DNA of 64,000 nucleotides from Bacteroidaceae bacterium (GTDB lineage: Bacteria; Bacteroidota; Bacteroidia; Bacteroidales; Bacteroidaceae): assembly GCA_017552435.1 (NCBI GenBank), contig JAFZPZ010000075.1:22616-86615 (forward strand). Reading direction: 5' to 3'. The notes under the pieces were generated by a model. The model saw only the letters and a list, made by a program, of their open reading frames with translations. It ran no database searches and was not told the origin of the DNA. Below are positions 16,986-27,100 of the stretch, piece by piece. Within the stretch, counting starts at the first letter, position 1; each line of letters begins with the position of its first letter. The translations under genes and the position numbers were made by a program.

Positions 16986-18383
16986 TTATCTCAGAAAGTA
17001 ATCCACCAGAAAGTAGATGATGAGAGCGCAGAACCAGCCGAAGAGTACCTTCACGGTGATGTGCTTGAAGTACCACCAGATGCTAACGTCCTCCGCTTTC
17101 ATCAGTGCGTAGCCGGCTGTGTTGCCGATGGGCAGTAGACAACCGCCTACGCATCCACTCAGAGTGATGAGATGCCAGTACTGGCCGTTCTGTACGAAAC
17201 TCTGCATATAGTCGGTCATAGCGCCCACGTTGTCCAGGACGGGATAAATGGAGATGCCGCTCATGACTAGGGCGATATTGTCCATTGCCGCGCTGACGGC
17301 TCCCAAGGCGAGCGAAAGGGCGTATATGTTGTGGATGTATTGGTCGCACCAGTTGGCGACGCTGTCCATTGCCCCGACCTCAATGAGGATATCTACGCTG
17401 AGCCCTACGCCGAGGAAGAACATAATCATCTGTATCACTTCATATTGCAAGCTGCGGTTGGTCCGTGTGGTGATGGGCTGGTCGGAGAGGATGCGCTTGC
17501 GGTTGATGACCTCGTTCACTACCCAAAGAACGCCGAGCACGCACAGGGCACCGAGGAACGGGGGCAGGTTCGTGAGGCGGTAGAAGGTGGGGACGAACCA
17601 GAGTCCGGCCATACCGAGGAAGAACATGAGCAGTTGCTGCCAGAGCTTGATGTCGGCATCGTATCCGCGGAACATCACGCTGCTGCGCTTCAGGTCGAGA
17701 TGGCTAGGGAGTTTCCGGCCGATGAGGTAGGTCGGGATGGCTGTGGCGAAAAGAGCTGGCAGGACGAGAGCCGCGGTGTAGTTTGTCGGGGTCACGGCAC
17801 CGCGTGTCCATACGAGCAACGAGGTGACGTCGCCGATGACGGTGAAGCAGCCACCGCAGTTGGTGGCGATGACAATGATGGCGCCCAACAGCATCCTTTG
17901 CCGGTGGTTCACCACGAGGCGGTTCATAACCATAAGCATTACTACCGCTGACGTCAGGTTGTCCAGGTTGGCGCTGAGCAGGAAGCTGCACAAAGCCAGC
18001 ATCCATATCGTCACCCACGAGCTGCGCGACCGGCAAATTTTGGCCACCAGATCAAAGCAGCCGTTGTTCTCCAGGACCTCCACGATTGCCATTGTTGCGA
18101 GGAGGTACATCACGATACTGGTGAGTTGGGCGATGTGGCTGGCGAAGACATTCTGGCGGATGTATTCGTTCACAGCCTGGATGCTGTAGTCCTTACTGCC
18201 CAGAAACTCATGAAAACCGCTGTCATGGAGCGTCTCAATGTAATAAGGTCCTACGCAGACGTACAGAACCCATCCCCAGACACCACAGAACAGTGCTACA
18301 GTAGCCTTGTTGATGCGGGTCATGTGCTCTGTGCAGATGAGCACATAGCCGAGCAACATCAGAATAACAATCGCAATGGTCAT
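16986..18383 (-). CDS. nhaD: NhaD-type sodium:proton antiporter
   Basis: 465-residue inner-membrane antiporter of the ArsB/NhaD ion transporter superfamily with about 12 membrane segments. Family segments: LLATMAIVEVLENNG around residue 95, LSANLDNLTSAVVMLMV (the conserved NLT motif) near 140, ATNCGGCFTVIGDVTS near 175, and AAMDNIALVMSG in the second half. Probable role is Na+ extrusion and pH control, as for the NhaC antiporter at the window start. Promoter at 18455-18462; five heptamer repeats occupy the leader right up to the start codon. Confidence 0.88.
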   Translation of the reverse strand: MTIAIVILMLLGYVLICTEHMTRINKATVALFCGVWGWVLYVCVGPYYIETLHDSGFHEFLGSKDYSIQAVNEYIRQNVFASHIAQLTSIVMYLLATMAIVEVLENNGCFDLVAKICRSRSSWVTIWMLALCSFLLSANLDNLTSAVVMLMVMNRLVVNHRQRMLLGAIIVIATNCGGCFTVIGDVTSLLVWTRGAVTPTNYTAALVLPALFATAIPTYLIGRKLPSHLDLKRSSVMFRGYDADIKLWQQLLMFFLGMAGLWFVPTFYRLTNLPPFLGALCVLGVLWVVNEVINRKRILSDQPITTRTNRSLQYEVIQMIMFFLGVGLSVDILIEVGAMDSVANWCDQYIHNIYALSLALGAVSAAMDNIALVMSGISIYPVLDNVGAMTDYMQSFVQNGQYWHLITLSGCVGGCLLPIGNTAGYALMKAEDVSIWWYFKHITVKVLFGWFCALIIYFLVDYFLR

Positions 18384-18389
18384 AGCTTT

Positions 18390-18424
18390 GAGTTAAGAGT
18401 TAAGAATTAAGAGTTAAGAATTAA
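18390..18424. repeat. Heptamer tandem repeat, five units (GARTTAA)
   Basis: GAGTTAA, GAGTTAA, GAATTAA, GAGTTAA, GAATTAA: exactly five units in the nhaD 5' leader, ending 6 nt from the start codon. Copy number sets the promoter-to-start distance. Confidence 0.9.
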
Positions 18425-18454
18425 ATTCCTGCTCTTAGGCCTTCATTTTGAGGA

Positions 18455-18462
18455 CAAAATTA
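18455..18462 (-). promoter_or_regulatory. -7 promoter element of nhaD
   Basis: TAATTTTG on the minus strand, about 70 bp upstream of the nhaD ATG; divergent with the element at 18516-18523. Confidence 0.5.
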
Positions 18463-18515
18463 GTTAAAAAACATCAAAACCACAAAGAATTCATTGCTAT
18501 TTCTCACAAAAGTCC

Positions 18516-18523
18516 TAATTTTG
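18516..18523 (+). promoter_or_regulatory. -7 promoter element with almost no leader
   Basis: TAATTTTG, only 7 nt before the ATG at 18531. Transcription would be expected to start at or within a few nt of the start codon, giving a nearly leaderless mRNA. Confidence 0.5.
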
Positions 18524-18530
18524 TGCCGTT

Positions 18531-19049
18531 ATGAAGAAGATATTGAGTCTTTTCCTGTTCCTCGTTCCATTTTCAATATCCCATATTTGGGCACAAAAGG
18601 TCGAGATGCTTGTTGCCGGCACTTGGGTGGATATTCCCACCCAGCAGACACAGAGTGAACTGAAGCCTGGGTGGAAAATAGTGGATTATCAGATGAAGAG
18701 CCGCCTCGTGCATTACCTGTCTGGAGGTCGGGCCACCCAGTTAGCGGATGACAACTGCCCCGCGTTGCGCGTTACCCCAGGTCCCGACGAAGTGCTGGTG
18801 GACTATGCTCTGATTCGCCTCAAGCGTTATACTGATTATCGTAAGTTGCCCAAGGCGAAGCTGACGGACAACGAATACCGGCGTCTGGAACTTGACGGAT
18901 TTCATGTCCGTGCCGAGGGCGATGCCTTTGTCTGCCAGTCCCGCCAACCGCTTCAGCCCGGCGAATACATCTTGGTTCACCTCTTGCAGAAACCCATCGG
19001 CGAACTCCAGGACTTTCTTGTCTATCCGTTTTGTGTGATAAGAGAGTAG
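18531..19049 (+). CDS. Small secreted protein of unknown function
   Basis: 172 residues with a Sec signal peptide (MKKILSLFLFLVPFSISHIWA, cleaved before QKVEM). The mature part is a compact beta-rich domain with VAGTWVDIPTQQTQSELKPG, DYALIRLKRYTDYRKLP in the centre and LQPGEYILVHLL near the end, similar in style to periplasmic beta-sandwich proteins. No Cys pattern, lipobox or sorting tail. I do not recognise the family. It stands alone, divergent from nhaD and convergent with sprA, with a -7 element immediately before the start codon. Confidence 0.75.
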   Translation: MKKILSLFLFLVPFSISHIWAQKVEMLVAGTWVDIPTQQTQSELKPGWKIVDYQMKSRLVHYLSGGRATQLADDNCPALRVTPGPDEVLVDYALIRLKRYTDYRKLPKAKLTDNEYRRLELDGFHVRAEGDAFVCQSRQPLQPGEYILVHLLQKPIGELQDFLVYPFCVIRE

Positions 19050-19086
19050 TCGGTTAGAGAGTAGGGCGGAAGACTTCTGTTATACC

Positions 19087-22000
19087 TTATCTTGTCAGCG
19101 AGAACTTCATTGTCATACCGAAGTCCTGCGTAATCGTAGGATAGCTGCTGCTGGAAAGAAGGGGCTCTGAACGCTGACGGTCGTAGAAAAGGCTCAGGGT
19201 AACCATTCGGCTCATGGTGTAATCTACTTGAGCACTTGTCTTGATGGCCATATTACCGCTGGTAGCTTCGCAAAGGTTTGTCTGCAGGTCACGCTTGATG
19301 GCGCTTTGGTTGCGGATGCTGAAGTCGAAGCGAAGATTCAGGTCGTGGGCTATCTTTTGCTTGGAACCACTTCTTCCACTCTGTGTGGCAGCATTGCTGT
19401 TTTCCCTTTCATTGGAGTTAGGAGTTTTACCCTTTGCTTTAGTGTTTTTTGCTACTTGCTCGCTGGCTTTCTTGCTACGTAAAAGGCTGGATAGGTTGAA
19501 ATCATTGATCTTATAGCCCCAACCGATGACGAAATCCTTGGAGCCTGTCTCGGTAAGTTGTGCACTGGTCATGCTCAGGTTGAGCACACGTGTAGTCTTG
19601 TACTCCAACTTGAACGTCATGTTGTTGTTGAGGGTGGCGTTGAGGCCGATGAGGGGCGAGAAGCTTTCGTTGATGCTGACGGTGCTGACATCATACAGGC
19701 TGTTGGGCGAGTAGGAACCGGAGGTGGTGTTCTGTATGAAACCTAATCCGCCTGTGCCCATGCACTCTACCCAAGAACTGTAGGAATTGTAGGAGCCTAC
19801 AGCGTAAATGCTCTTGTAGGCGTGTGTTAGGTTGACACTCTTGAAGTGGTCACGAACCCAGGGCAGGGTACTCAGACCTTTGTAGTTGATACTCCAGTTA
19901 GGCAGCATTTTGAGGAGTGAAGGGAAGATGTCGAGCGATCCGCTTGTGCCGCCACCGGTATAGGCGGCAAGGAATGCAGGAACCATGACATCGGCGCTGT
20001 ATTTGTTGACGGTGCCGTTCTCCGGGTTGAACGTGCCGTTTATGCCGGTTCCGGCGGGATACTGCACACCTTGGTAGCGGCTTTCTACGCGCTGCTGGTA
20101 GACGTCTAGATATTCGCGGAACTTTTGGAATGTCTTGTTGTAATAGCCGTCGCTGGCTGAACCCGGGCTGGCGAAGGCAGAGCCGATACTGATGGTTGTC
20201 ATGTTGAAAGAACCACTATGTGTGGGTGGTGTGCCGTACATGTATTGGATGCTCTTGTTGCGGTTGTCGGTACGACTCATATTGAGATCGATCTTGAAGT
20301 CGGAGAAGGGCTCCAATGTCATTTTTACCTGCACGTCTTCTGTTTGGGCAATCGTTGCTGGTGTGGCAACACTATCGCTGCCGATGAGCCATCCGCGTTC
20401 TTTTGCGTGATCCAGATATGAGTCGCCCACAAAACCGAATGCAAAGTCAACGCCTGGGGTGAACATTCCGTTCATCCGTTTCTGACCGAGCATGTCGCCG
20501 ATTTCAGGCAGGAATCCGGGAACAGAGAGGTTGTAGGTGTTGCGGTAGCTGATGCTGACGTTGCGTACCATCATCAGGAAGCGTGCTGCAGTTTGTGCCA
20601 GGCCGTACCAATTCTGCTCCGACAACTTTGGAAGGGCCACTACATTCAGGCGCACATTGGTCGTGTCAACTGGTGTCTTGACAATGCGGATGTTGTTCTC
20701 GTCCACCTTCTTGAATTTGATGTTGTATGCAAAGCCGCTACTGTCGCGCGCAGTAACTCGGATGCGCTTGGATTTCTGTCCGTGGGCGATGACGAGGTCG
20801 GAGTCGGGATAAAGCGTAATCTCCTGCACGAAACCCTTGTTTTCGGGTTTTTTCTTCGTGCTGATGCCAGCAGCGTTGCTTTGCTTGCCTGGCAGGTTCT
20901 GTCCCTTACCCTTAGCCAGGATGCTATCCACGGGCTCGCCCGTTTCCATCGACTCCTGTTCCGCTTTCTTGCGGTTATCTTTTTCCTTCTCCTTGGCCGC
21001 CTTCTTGGCCTTGTTCTCATTCTCCTTTTCTGTACGTTTCTGGTTGGCTCCGGCACGGGCATTGGCAGCAGAGAATCGTTTGTTTGCTTCCCGTAGGAAA
21101 GGACTGTGGTTGTAGAGCTTCTCCAAGTCGAGCTTACCGTTTACGTTGATATTGCGTTGCGTACCGATGGTGTTGCCGAGTGAAGGACGGCCAACTCTTT
21201 CTGCGCCACGTTTCCACGTATAGTTGGAAGTATAGGAGATGTCACTGGAAGTCCAGTCGAGAGCTGGAATCTTCTCCAATGGAATCTTGTAACTGATTTG
21301 TACATTTTGGCTGTAATCGAGGGGACGCCCAAAGTGGAGCAGGCTATGTTTCACGGAGTCCTTCCAGGCCTGGTAATGATCTGGATAGAGGTCTTTGTTG
21401 ATTTGCGTGTATGGCTCTTCTATCTCGGCCCTAGTACCGCTCTGGAAAGAGAAGTGCAGCGCCTTGAAGATATCCCACTTGAGCGAGAAGTTACGGTTCC
21501 ATGTCCAGTTCTGGCTGAATGTGGCGGGCAGAGAGGAGAGGTCGTCCGGATTCTCCAAGTCGCGTTCCTGCAATTCGTAGTAGTTGCGGTTCATGTCGGT
21601 AGAGAACGTAATGCTCTGCGGCGCGAATGCGAGGTTCTGTGCCTTGATGATGTCCAGCCATTTGCTTTTGCCTTTGAGGTTCTTGAAAGGCTCCCAGGCT
21701 TTCCAATTGGGGCTCCATGAGTAGTTTATATTGGCCTTCCAATTCAACTCATGCTCATAGACGGTTGTCTCGCCTTCAGTGGATTGTGTGGAGCGGCTAT
21801 ATCCAAAGGTGAAGTTGGCGGGGTCGTAGGGCATCGGGTGCTTAGGTGTGCTGATGTTGAGCCGAACACCGCTGAAAGAGAGGTTCTTGCTGGTCTCGGT
21901 GTGTGTGGTGAGGCTGCGCAAAGAGTCGCGCTGATGATCGTCGGCCAGAGCATCGAATGCATCGTCCAGAAGCATGTCTGTATCGAAGGGATTGTACTTG

Positions 22001-25000
22001 GGCGAGATCTTCTCCTTGCTGTAGCTGTAGTACATTGGGAAGGTAAGCTTTGCTTTCTCGGGAAGGAGACGTCCAAGGTCGAAGTTTGTGGTGATGGAGT
22101 AATTGAGATTGTCTTCGTTCTTGCGTTGTTCCACGCTCTGTTCGATGCCGCCAAAGCCAGCGGTGATGATCTTGGCCGAAGCATTGACCGAACCTAGGTC
22201 GGAGAGCTGAACCTGCAGGTTGCCTTGTGCTGCCCAACCGCCGCTGTTGCTGAATTCCTGCAGTCGGAGCTCGTTGGCCCAAACTTCCACGCTCTTTGTC
22301 TTACCGCTGTTATTGCGTATGCCTATCATGATGGTCTTTACCTCGCCCAACGTGGGATTACCCATGATGGAAATGCGGTTGTTGGGGTGGTTGTCATCGT
22401 AGGTCGAGAAGAGGCGGTTCATTGCGGCAACACCGATGCTTGCTTGGGAATTGCGTTGCTTCTTGAGCGACGTGAAGATGTCGAAGTTGATGTCGATCAT
22501 GTTCTCCGAGGGCCATACAGCCAGACAGCCGTTTGCGCTGTATGTGTCGTAGTATCCTTCCGGCGTGAGTTTCAAGGGCACCTCGTACTCGTAGTAATTG
22601 CTCTTGTAGTCCGATCCAAGTCGGATGAAGACGCTGCATTCACCGTCGGTGGTCGATGTGATGTTCTCGGCGAGGGCATTGGCGTGGACGTACATCTGCA
22701 GGTGCTTGTACTGTCGCATGTCATAGTTGCAGTTCTTATAGACGGCCTTTGATTCGTTCCCGGAGAGGTTGCGAGCCACCATGCACATGGCCTGTTCGTT
22801 GGCTTCCACAAGTTGAGCCTGCGACGGGTCTGTGATACGGGTGATTCCAGGAGGCAGGACGTAGTTGACGGGTTTCTTGTCGTTGTTTTCCTCGATGCAG
22901 ACGGTGCTTACTTCCAGCGTTCCGCTCTCGCCAGTATGTGCTTCGCCCGAGTAAAGGGGCTGCTGGTAGGTGCGCCAGTTGCCTTGTACCAGGTCGAGTG
23001 TGGCAAGTCGTAGGACGGTCTCTTCGCGGAAGCCAGTCATGAAGATACGCATGAAGCGGATACTCGTAAAGTCACGGATATTGCCTTCCTTGCTCTCATA
23101 TTCTTCCAGGGGGATGCGGAAGAGATACCAAGTACACTCTTCGGTGTTTCCGTTGCGCAGTTTGACGCTTGCCGTTCGCATATCGGCGATGTGGTTGCGG
23201 CCGACAACCATGTCCTCCGGACGGATGCTGACGTGATACTGGTAGTATTTCTCGTATTCGTTCAGGGTGTAGTCCTGATTGATGTCCTCGACGTCTGGTG
23301 TTACCTTCCAGGCGGTCTCGTAGGCTTCCGGTCTGGTGTCGGAGTCGGCGCTGTTGCCCTGAGGCATGTTGATGCGCTTGTAGCGGTTCAGAATCGACAT
23401 CTGAAGATTGTCGAAGTCTGTGCCCCGATAGTAGTGGTAGTTGTCGTTGGCAGGGTCGTTGTAAATGCTGTCGAAAACGGTTTGCGAAACCTTTCCCTGC
23501 ATCTGCTGTATGTAGTTGGCATAAAGCCCGAAGTTACGTTCTTCTTCGTCATTGAGGCCGTTCAGGCCGACGTCTTGTTTTGCGCGCGCGCCTCCTTCGT
23601 TATTGAAGGCGTAGGTCACGCTGCTACTGTTAGGAATGCGGCCCCAGTATCCCTCGGTGTAGTATTGTGGGTTGCCGTCCACAGGCATTCCGCTTTCGAA
23701 GAATTTCTTGCCGTCCTTGAGGATATCTTCCGACACTTCACCCAGATTGAAGTAGAGGTCGCCGCCGTGATCGCCTGGCTGGTTATGCTTGTAGATGAAT
23801 GGGTCCATCATCCAGAACTCGATATACTCGATGTTCTGTGCTTCGAAGTCCGTGTTGTCGAGTTTGCGCATCATGCCGCCCCACGATTCTTCGGGGTGCA
23901 GGAGGTGACCGTTTTGGTCAACGTCTGTCGTGAGGTTGTAGGGACCTCGTTCCTGCGGATAGAAGGCGAGGTTCAGTACATTAAGTCCGCTCGTGCTTGT
24001 GTAGGTGTTCAGAGACTTTTGCGGGTAGAGCTCGCGTTCATATACTTCACGTACGTAGTGGCTGGAGAGTTGTTCTAGGTCGCTTTTGATGTGTGAAGGC
24101 GTAAGGGTACTGCTGCGGCGTGTAAAGATGGGGTCAACATAGTACCACGCCAGCAACGAGCGGTTGTATCCGTATGTGGCATCTGCTGTCAATTTGCTTT
24201 CGGCAAACATGCTCGGCGTGCTGGAGATGCTCCAGTAGGTGGGCTGTGTCAGGCTGCTCTTGATGCTGCTGCTCTCGAAATCGTCCAGATAGGAGGCATC
24301 TCCCTGAACGCTATGATTCTGTCCTGCAACCAGTTGTGCAAACTCGCCGTTAAAGGAGATAAAGCTGGGCTGTGTGCATTGGATGAGGGGTAATTTGTCA
24401 ATGATGTTGGTGAGCCATTGACTTTCCTTTTTCCAGCTGATATGGAGGCCCCACAGCGTGTTCTTCAGCGGTTCGTTGCCCATGCTGACCTTTGTGGTGA
24501 GCGGTTGTTCGCTCAGGTACATGAGTGTTCCGCCGATGGTGAAGTTCTTGTTGATTTCGTAATCCACATTAAAACCGAGCATCGTCTTGCGTTGCATGCC
24601 GTAGGTATCGTTGCTTTCTACGGAGGCGCTGATGTTGGTGCCGGCATCCAGTAGGCTCTGGTTGATGATGGTCACGCGCCCCATGTTGTAGTCTACGGTG
24701 TAATCGGTGTTTTCTGTGAGCGTTGTTCCGCCGGCGGTGACGATGACGGAGCCTCTTGCTACGTTTGTGACACCCAGGTCGATTTCGCCGGCATTGGTAC
24801 CCTTGTAGCGTCCCGTCAGCATGAATTTGTCGTGCTCTGCAATCTGTTTTGCGACCGTCTTGGTGCTGTCGTAGAGTTCACGGAAGCAGTATTTGTCGGC
24901 CAGAACGGGGTCGCCAATCCATTTCGCCAGGTGTTCGCCGAAGGGTTCGACTACGGGGAAGATGATGCGTCCTTTGCTGATGGTGTATCCTTCCACGAAG

Positions 25001-26922
25001 TCAAACTGACCGTTCGGGTGCTCATTATTCTTTGCATCCAGGCGGTCCAGGTTCATGGCTCTCAGGAGTATGGTGTTCTTGAGGCTCTCTTCGGGCAGGT
25101 AGCTCAGGTAAACGCCTGTCGAGTCGCTTTGGTACTTGATGTCGAGGCGGAATTTGTCGCTCATCACTCTCTGCGTGCCCAGATAATAGACATTCTTCAT
25201 CATCAGGCGCCATGTTGGCAGAATCGGACTGCCGGAAGTGCCCTTCAACAGTTTGACGAAGAGTGCTTTCGAGTTGTCTGTGAGGTCGCTGGCGAATTCA
25301 CCCACCTGATAGGTCGTTCCCATGTAGGTGTATTCGTAGGCAACGGCCAGGACATCATCGACTTGCAGGGTGCTGGAGAGGCTGACATAACCTAGGGCGT
25401 TGTTGACGGTATATTCGCTGGTGGCGAGCTTTCGTGCAGACTGCAGTTTCTCATAGTCAATGCTACCGTGGAATTCATCTCCGCCTCCGATACCGTCCAG
25501 GACGGTTGTGGCCTGTGAGATGTCACGCGCATCGGGATAACTGTTGACGAGGGTCTCGTACTCGTCGTTCGAGCGGTTGCTGGGCACGTTGATGCCATTG
25601 TTTATCCATAGGCCATTGTAGATGTAGGTCGGTTCGCCCAGGTCGGCCAAAGCGATGAGGTTGCGGTTGTTGTCGGTCTTGCCGCTCTTGTTGGTGACCC
25701 AGATCTCGACGCGCTTGATGTTGATACCGCTGGAGATTGTAGGTAGCGTCTCCATGTTCTTGTCGTACTTCTCGCGGAAGAAGTGCGAGAGGAAGAAGTG
25801 CCGGTTCTCTTCGTAGTTCGTTGCGCTGAATTCGTAGTTGGTGGTTTGCGCGCCGCCTTTGCTGTTGACGCTGCTGGTGGCACTCTTCTTCTGGCTGACA
25901 ACCGACTGGATCTTCAGCTTTCCGAACTGCACGTCTGTACGCAAGCCGAAAAGGCTGCTGACGCCTGGCACGAGGCTGATGTTACTGGGGAAGGAGACAT
26001 TGCCGGCCTCGATGAGCTTGACGATTTCGTCCTCTTTACCGTCGTATTTGAGCTTGAGGTTCTGTTGGTCGTAGTTGAAGGTGGCCTGGGTGTTATAGTT
26101 CAGGTTCAGGTTGATCTTGTCGCCCACTTTACCGTTCAGGCTGAGGTTGATTTTTTCGTCGAAGTCGAATCCGACGGTCTTGCGGCGCGAAGCGGCCAGG
26201 GCAGGGTTGTTTACCTTTTTTGAGTTGATGCCTATTTTGAGTTCGGCACTGCCCTGTGTCTTGATTTGTACACCGCCAGGACCGAAAATCTTCTCTGCCG
26301 GTCCCAGGTCGAAGTGCATGTCGGTAAAGTCGAACTTGTTCTTTCCCGATGTCTCGAAGGCCTCCTCGTTCTTTTGCTTCCAGTACTGTTGCATACTGTT
26401 TTGCAACGACCATTTCTGGTATTCCTCGGGTGTCATCAGTACCGGAGCATTCAGGAAGCTGGTTGCTGTACCCAGGGTGTAGCCGGACCTGCCCGGCAGA
26501 AGGCTGCCGGAGGTGGCTCCTGCTGCGCCAGTCGAAGAGGCTTGTCCCGTTGTGCTTTGGTTCCGGGTGCCGGTATTTCTGTTGGTGCTTGCGCTCTTGC
26601 TGGCACCTTGACCTTTTCCGGTGGTTTCACCGGAATTGGAAAACGAAGTGCCGATTGTGTAGGTGTTGTCCTTCTCGTCGTAGATGACTTCGGTCTTCAG
26701 GTTGTCCGGGTCATTCAGGTCGGCTGTCTTCTTGCGAACGGACTTCTCGTCCGGAGTACCGGTCTTGCGAACCGAGTAGCGAGGCTTACCGTTAGTGACA
26801 GTATCAGCCGGAGCAACAGACTCATTTGCCATTGATCGTTGACCATTGACCATTCCCATTGCTCCCAGCATATTGATGGCCAGCAGAATCGCTAGAACTA
26901 ATATGACTTTTCGCGCGCTCAT
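19087..26922 (-). CDS. sprA: T9SS outer-membrane translocon SprA (Sov)
   Basis: 2611 residues, the giant 36-strand outer-membrane barrel that forms the type IX secretion pore. Characteristic segments: SLLPGRSGYTLGTATSFLNAPV, TPEEYQKWSLQNSM, FDLGPAEKIFGPGGVQIKTQGSAELKIGIN, LNLNYNTQATFNYDQQNLK, and the C-terminal RMVTLSLFYDRQRSEPLLSSSSYPT ending in an aromatic/basic strand. An internal Lys/Glu-rich stretch near residues 1950-2010 is a surface or periplasmic insert. N-terminal signal anchor MSARKVILVLAILLAINMLG is followed by residues MVNGQRSMAN encoded by heptamer repeats. It lies next to ruvA, as in other Bacteroidetes. It is needed to export the sorting-domain proteins seen elsewhere in this window. 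Confidence 0.97.
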   Translation of the reverse strand: MSARKVILVLAILLAINMLGAMGMVNGQRSMANESVAPADTVTNGKPRYSVRKTGTPDEKSVRKKTADLNDPDNLKTEVIYDEKDNTYTIGTSFSNSGETTGKGQGASKSASTNRNTGTRNQSTTGQASSTGAAGATSGSLLPGRSGYTLGTATSFLNAPVLMTPEEYQKWSLQNSMQQYWKQKNEEAFETSGKNKFDFTDMHFDLGPAEKIFGPGGVQIKTQGSAELKIGINSKKVNNPALAASRRKTVGFDFDEKINLSLNGKVGDKINLNLNYNTQATFNYDQQNLKLKYDGKEDEIVKLIEAGNVSFPSNISLVPGVSSLFGLRTDVQFGKLKIQSVVSQKKSATSSVNSKGGAQTTNYEFSATNYEENRHFFLSHFFREKYDKNMETLPTISSGINIKRVEIWVTNKSGKTDNNRNLIALADLGEPTYIYNGLWINNGINVPSNRSNDEYETLVNSYPDARDISQATTVLDGIGGGDEFHGSIDYEKLQSARKLATSEYTVNNALGYVSLSSTLQVDDVLAVAYEYTYMGTTYQVGEFASDLTDNSKALFVKLLKGTSGSPILPTWRLMMKNVYYLGTQRVMSDKFRLDIKYQSDSTGVYLSYLPEESLKNTILLRAMNLDRLDAKNNEHPNGQFDFVEGYTISKGRIIFPVVEPFGEHLAKWIGDPVLADKYCFRELYDSTKTVAKQIAEHDKFMLTGRYKGTNAGEIDLGVTNVARGSVIVTAGGTTLTENTDYTVDYNMGRVTIINQSLLDAGTNISASVESNDTYGMQRKTMLGFNVDYEINKNFTIGGTLMYLSEQPLTTKVSMGNEPLKNTLWGLHISWKKESQWLTNIIDKLPLIQCTQPSFISFNGEFAQLVAGQNHSVQGDASYLDDFESSSIKSSLTQPTYWSISSTPSMFAESKLTADATYGYNRSLLAWYYVDPIFTRRSSTLTPSHIKSDLEQLSSHYVREVYERELYPQKSLNTYTSTSGLNVLNLAFYPQERGPYNLTTDVDQNGHLLHPEESWGGMMRKLDNTDFEAQNIEYIEFWMMDPFIYKHNQPGDHGGDLYFNLGEVSEDILKDGKKFFESGMPVDGNPQYYTEGYWGRIPNSSSVTYAFNNEGGARAKQDVGLNGLNDEEERNFGLYANYIQQMQGKVSQTVFDSIYNDPANDNYHYYRGTDFDNLQMSILNRYKRINMPQGNSADSDTRPEAYETAWKVTPDVEDINQDYTLNEYEKYYQYHVSIRPEDMVVGRNHIADMRTASVKLRNGNTEECTWYLFRIPLEEYESKEGNIRDFTSIRFMRIFMTGFREETVLRLATLDLVQGNWRTYQQPLYSGEAHTGESGTLEVSTVCIEENNDKKPVNYVLPPGITRITDPSQAQLVEANEQAMCMVARNLSGNESKAVYKNCNYDMRQYKHLQMYVHANALAENITSTTDGECSVFIRLGSDYKSNYYEYEVPLKLTPEGYYDTYSANGCLAVWPSENMIDINFDIFTSLKKQRNSQASIGVAAMNRLFSTYDDNHPNNRISIMGNPTLGEVKTIMIGIRNNSGKTKSVEVWANELRLQEFSNSGGWAAQGNLQVQLSDLGSVNASAKIITAGFGGIEQSVEQRKNEDNLNYSITTNFDLGRLLPEKAKLTFPMYYSYSKEKISPKYNPFDTDMLLDDAFDALADDHQRDSLRSLTTHTETSKNLSFSGVRLNISTPKHPMPYDPANFTFGYSRSTQSTEGETTVYEHELNWKANINYSWSPNWKAWEPFKNLKGKSKWLDIIKAQNLAFAPQSITFSTDMNRNYYELQERDLENPDDLSSLPATFSQNWTWNRNFSLKWDIFKALHFSFQSGTRAEIEEPYTQINKDLYPDHYQAWKDSVKHSLLHFGRPLDYSQNVQISYKIPLEKIPALDWTSSDISYTSNYTWKRGAERVGRPSLGNTIGTQRNINVNGKLDLEKLYNHSPFLREANKRFSAANARAGANQKRTEKENENKAKKAAKEKEKDNRKKAEQESMETGEPVDSILAKGKGQNLPGKQSNAAGISTKKKPENKGFVQEITLYPDSDLVIAHGQKSKRIRVTARDSSGFAYNIKFKKVDENNIRIVKTPVDTTNVRLNVVALPKLSEQNWYGLAQTAARFLMMVRNVSISYRNTYNLSVPGFLPEIGDMLGQKRMNGMFTPGVDFAFGFVGDSYLDHAKERGWLIGSDSVATPATIAQTEDVQVKMTLEPFSDFKIDLNMSRTDNRNKSIQYMYGTPPTHSGSFNMTTISIGSAFASPGSASDGYYNKTFQKFREYLDVYQQRVESRYQGVQYPAGTGINGTFNPENGTVNKYSADVMVPAFLAAYTGGGTSGSLDIFPSLLKMLPNWSINYKGLSTLPWVRDHFKSVNLTHAYKSIYAVGSYNSYSSWVECMGTGGLGFIQNTTSGSYSPNSLYDVSTVSINESFSPLIGLNATLNNNMTFKLEYKTTRVLNLSMTSAQLTETGSKDFVIGWGYKINDFNLSSLLRSKKASEQVAKNTKAKGKTPNSNERENSNAATQSGRSGSKQKIAHDLNLRFDFSIRNQSAIKRDLQTNLCEATSGNMAIKTSAQVDYTMSRMVTLSLFYDRQRSEPLLSSSSYPTITQDFGMTMKFSLTR
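26829..26860. repeat. Heptamer tandem repeat in the sprA N-terminus
   Basis: CCATTGA, TCGTTGA, CCATTGA, CCATTCC: four degenerate units translated just after the signal segment of SprA. Confidence 0.75.
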
Positions 26923-27006
26923 GTCTTAATATTAACGTATGCGCCACATAATTTATTGTATTAATAGCAGTATTTCTGCATGTTTTTGTCGATTTTGCCA
27001 AATCTT

Positions 27007-27034
27007 TAACCATTAACCATTAACCATTAACCAT
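27007..27034. repeat. Heptamer tandem repeat (TAACCAT)4
   Basis: Four perfect units in the 178-bp divergent interval between sprA and ruvA, directly upstream of the ruvA -7 element. Confidence 0.9.
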
Positions 27035-27041
27035 TATTTCG

Positions 27042-27049
27042 TACCTTTG
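27042..27049 (+). promoter_or_regulatory. -7 promoter element of ruvA
   Basis: TACCTTTG followed by CAAAAATA, 51 bp before the ruvA ATG. It lies between two heptamer arrays. Confidence 0.65.
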
Positions 27050-27060
27050 CAAAAATATTT

Positions 27061-27096
27061 CTTAACTCTTAATTCTTAATTTTAATTCTTAATTCA
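27061..27096. repeat. Heptamer tandem repeat (CTTAATT)n
   Basis: CTTAACT, CTTAATT, CTTAATT, TTAATT, CTTAATT: five units, one shortened by a base, forming most of the ruvA leader. Confidence 0.8.
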
Positions 27097-27100
27097 ATAC

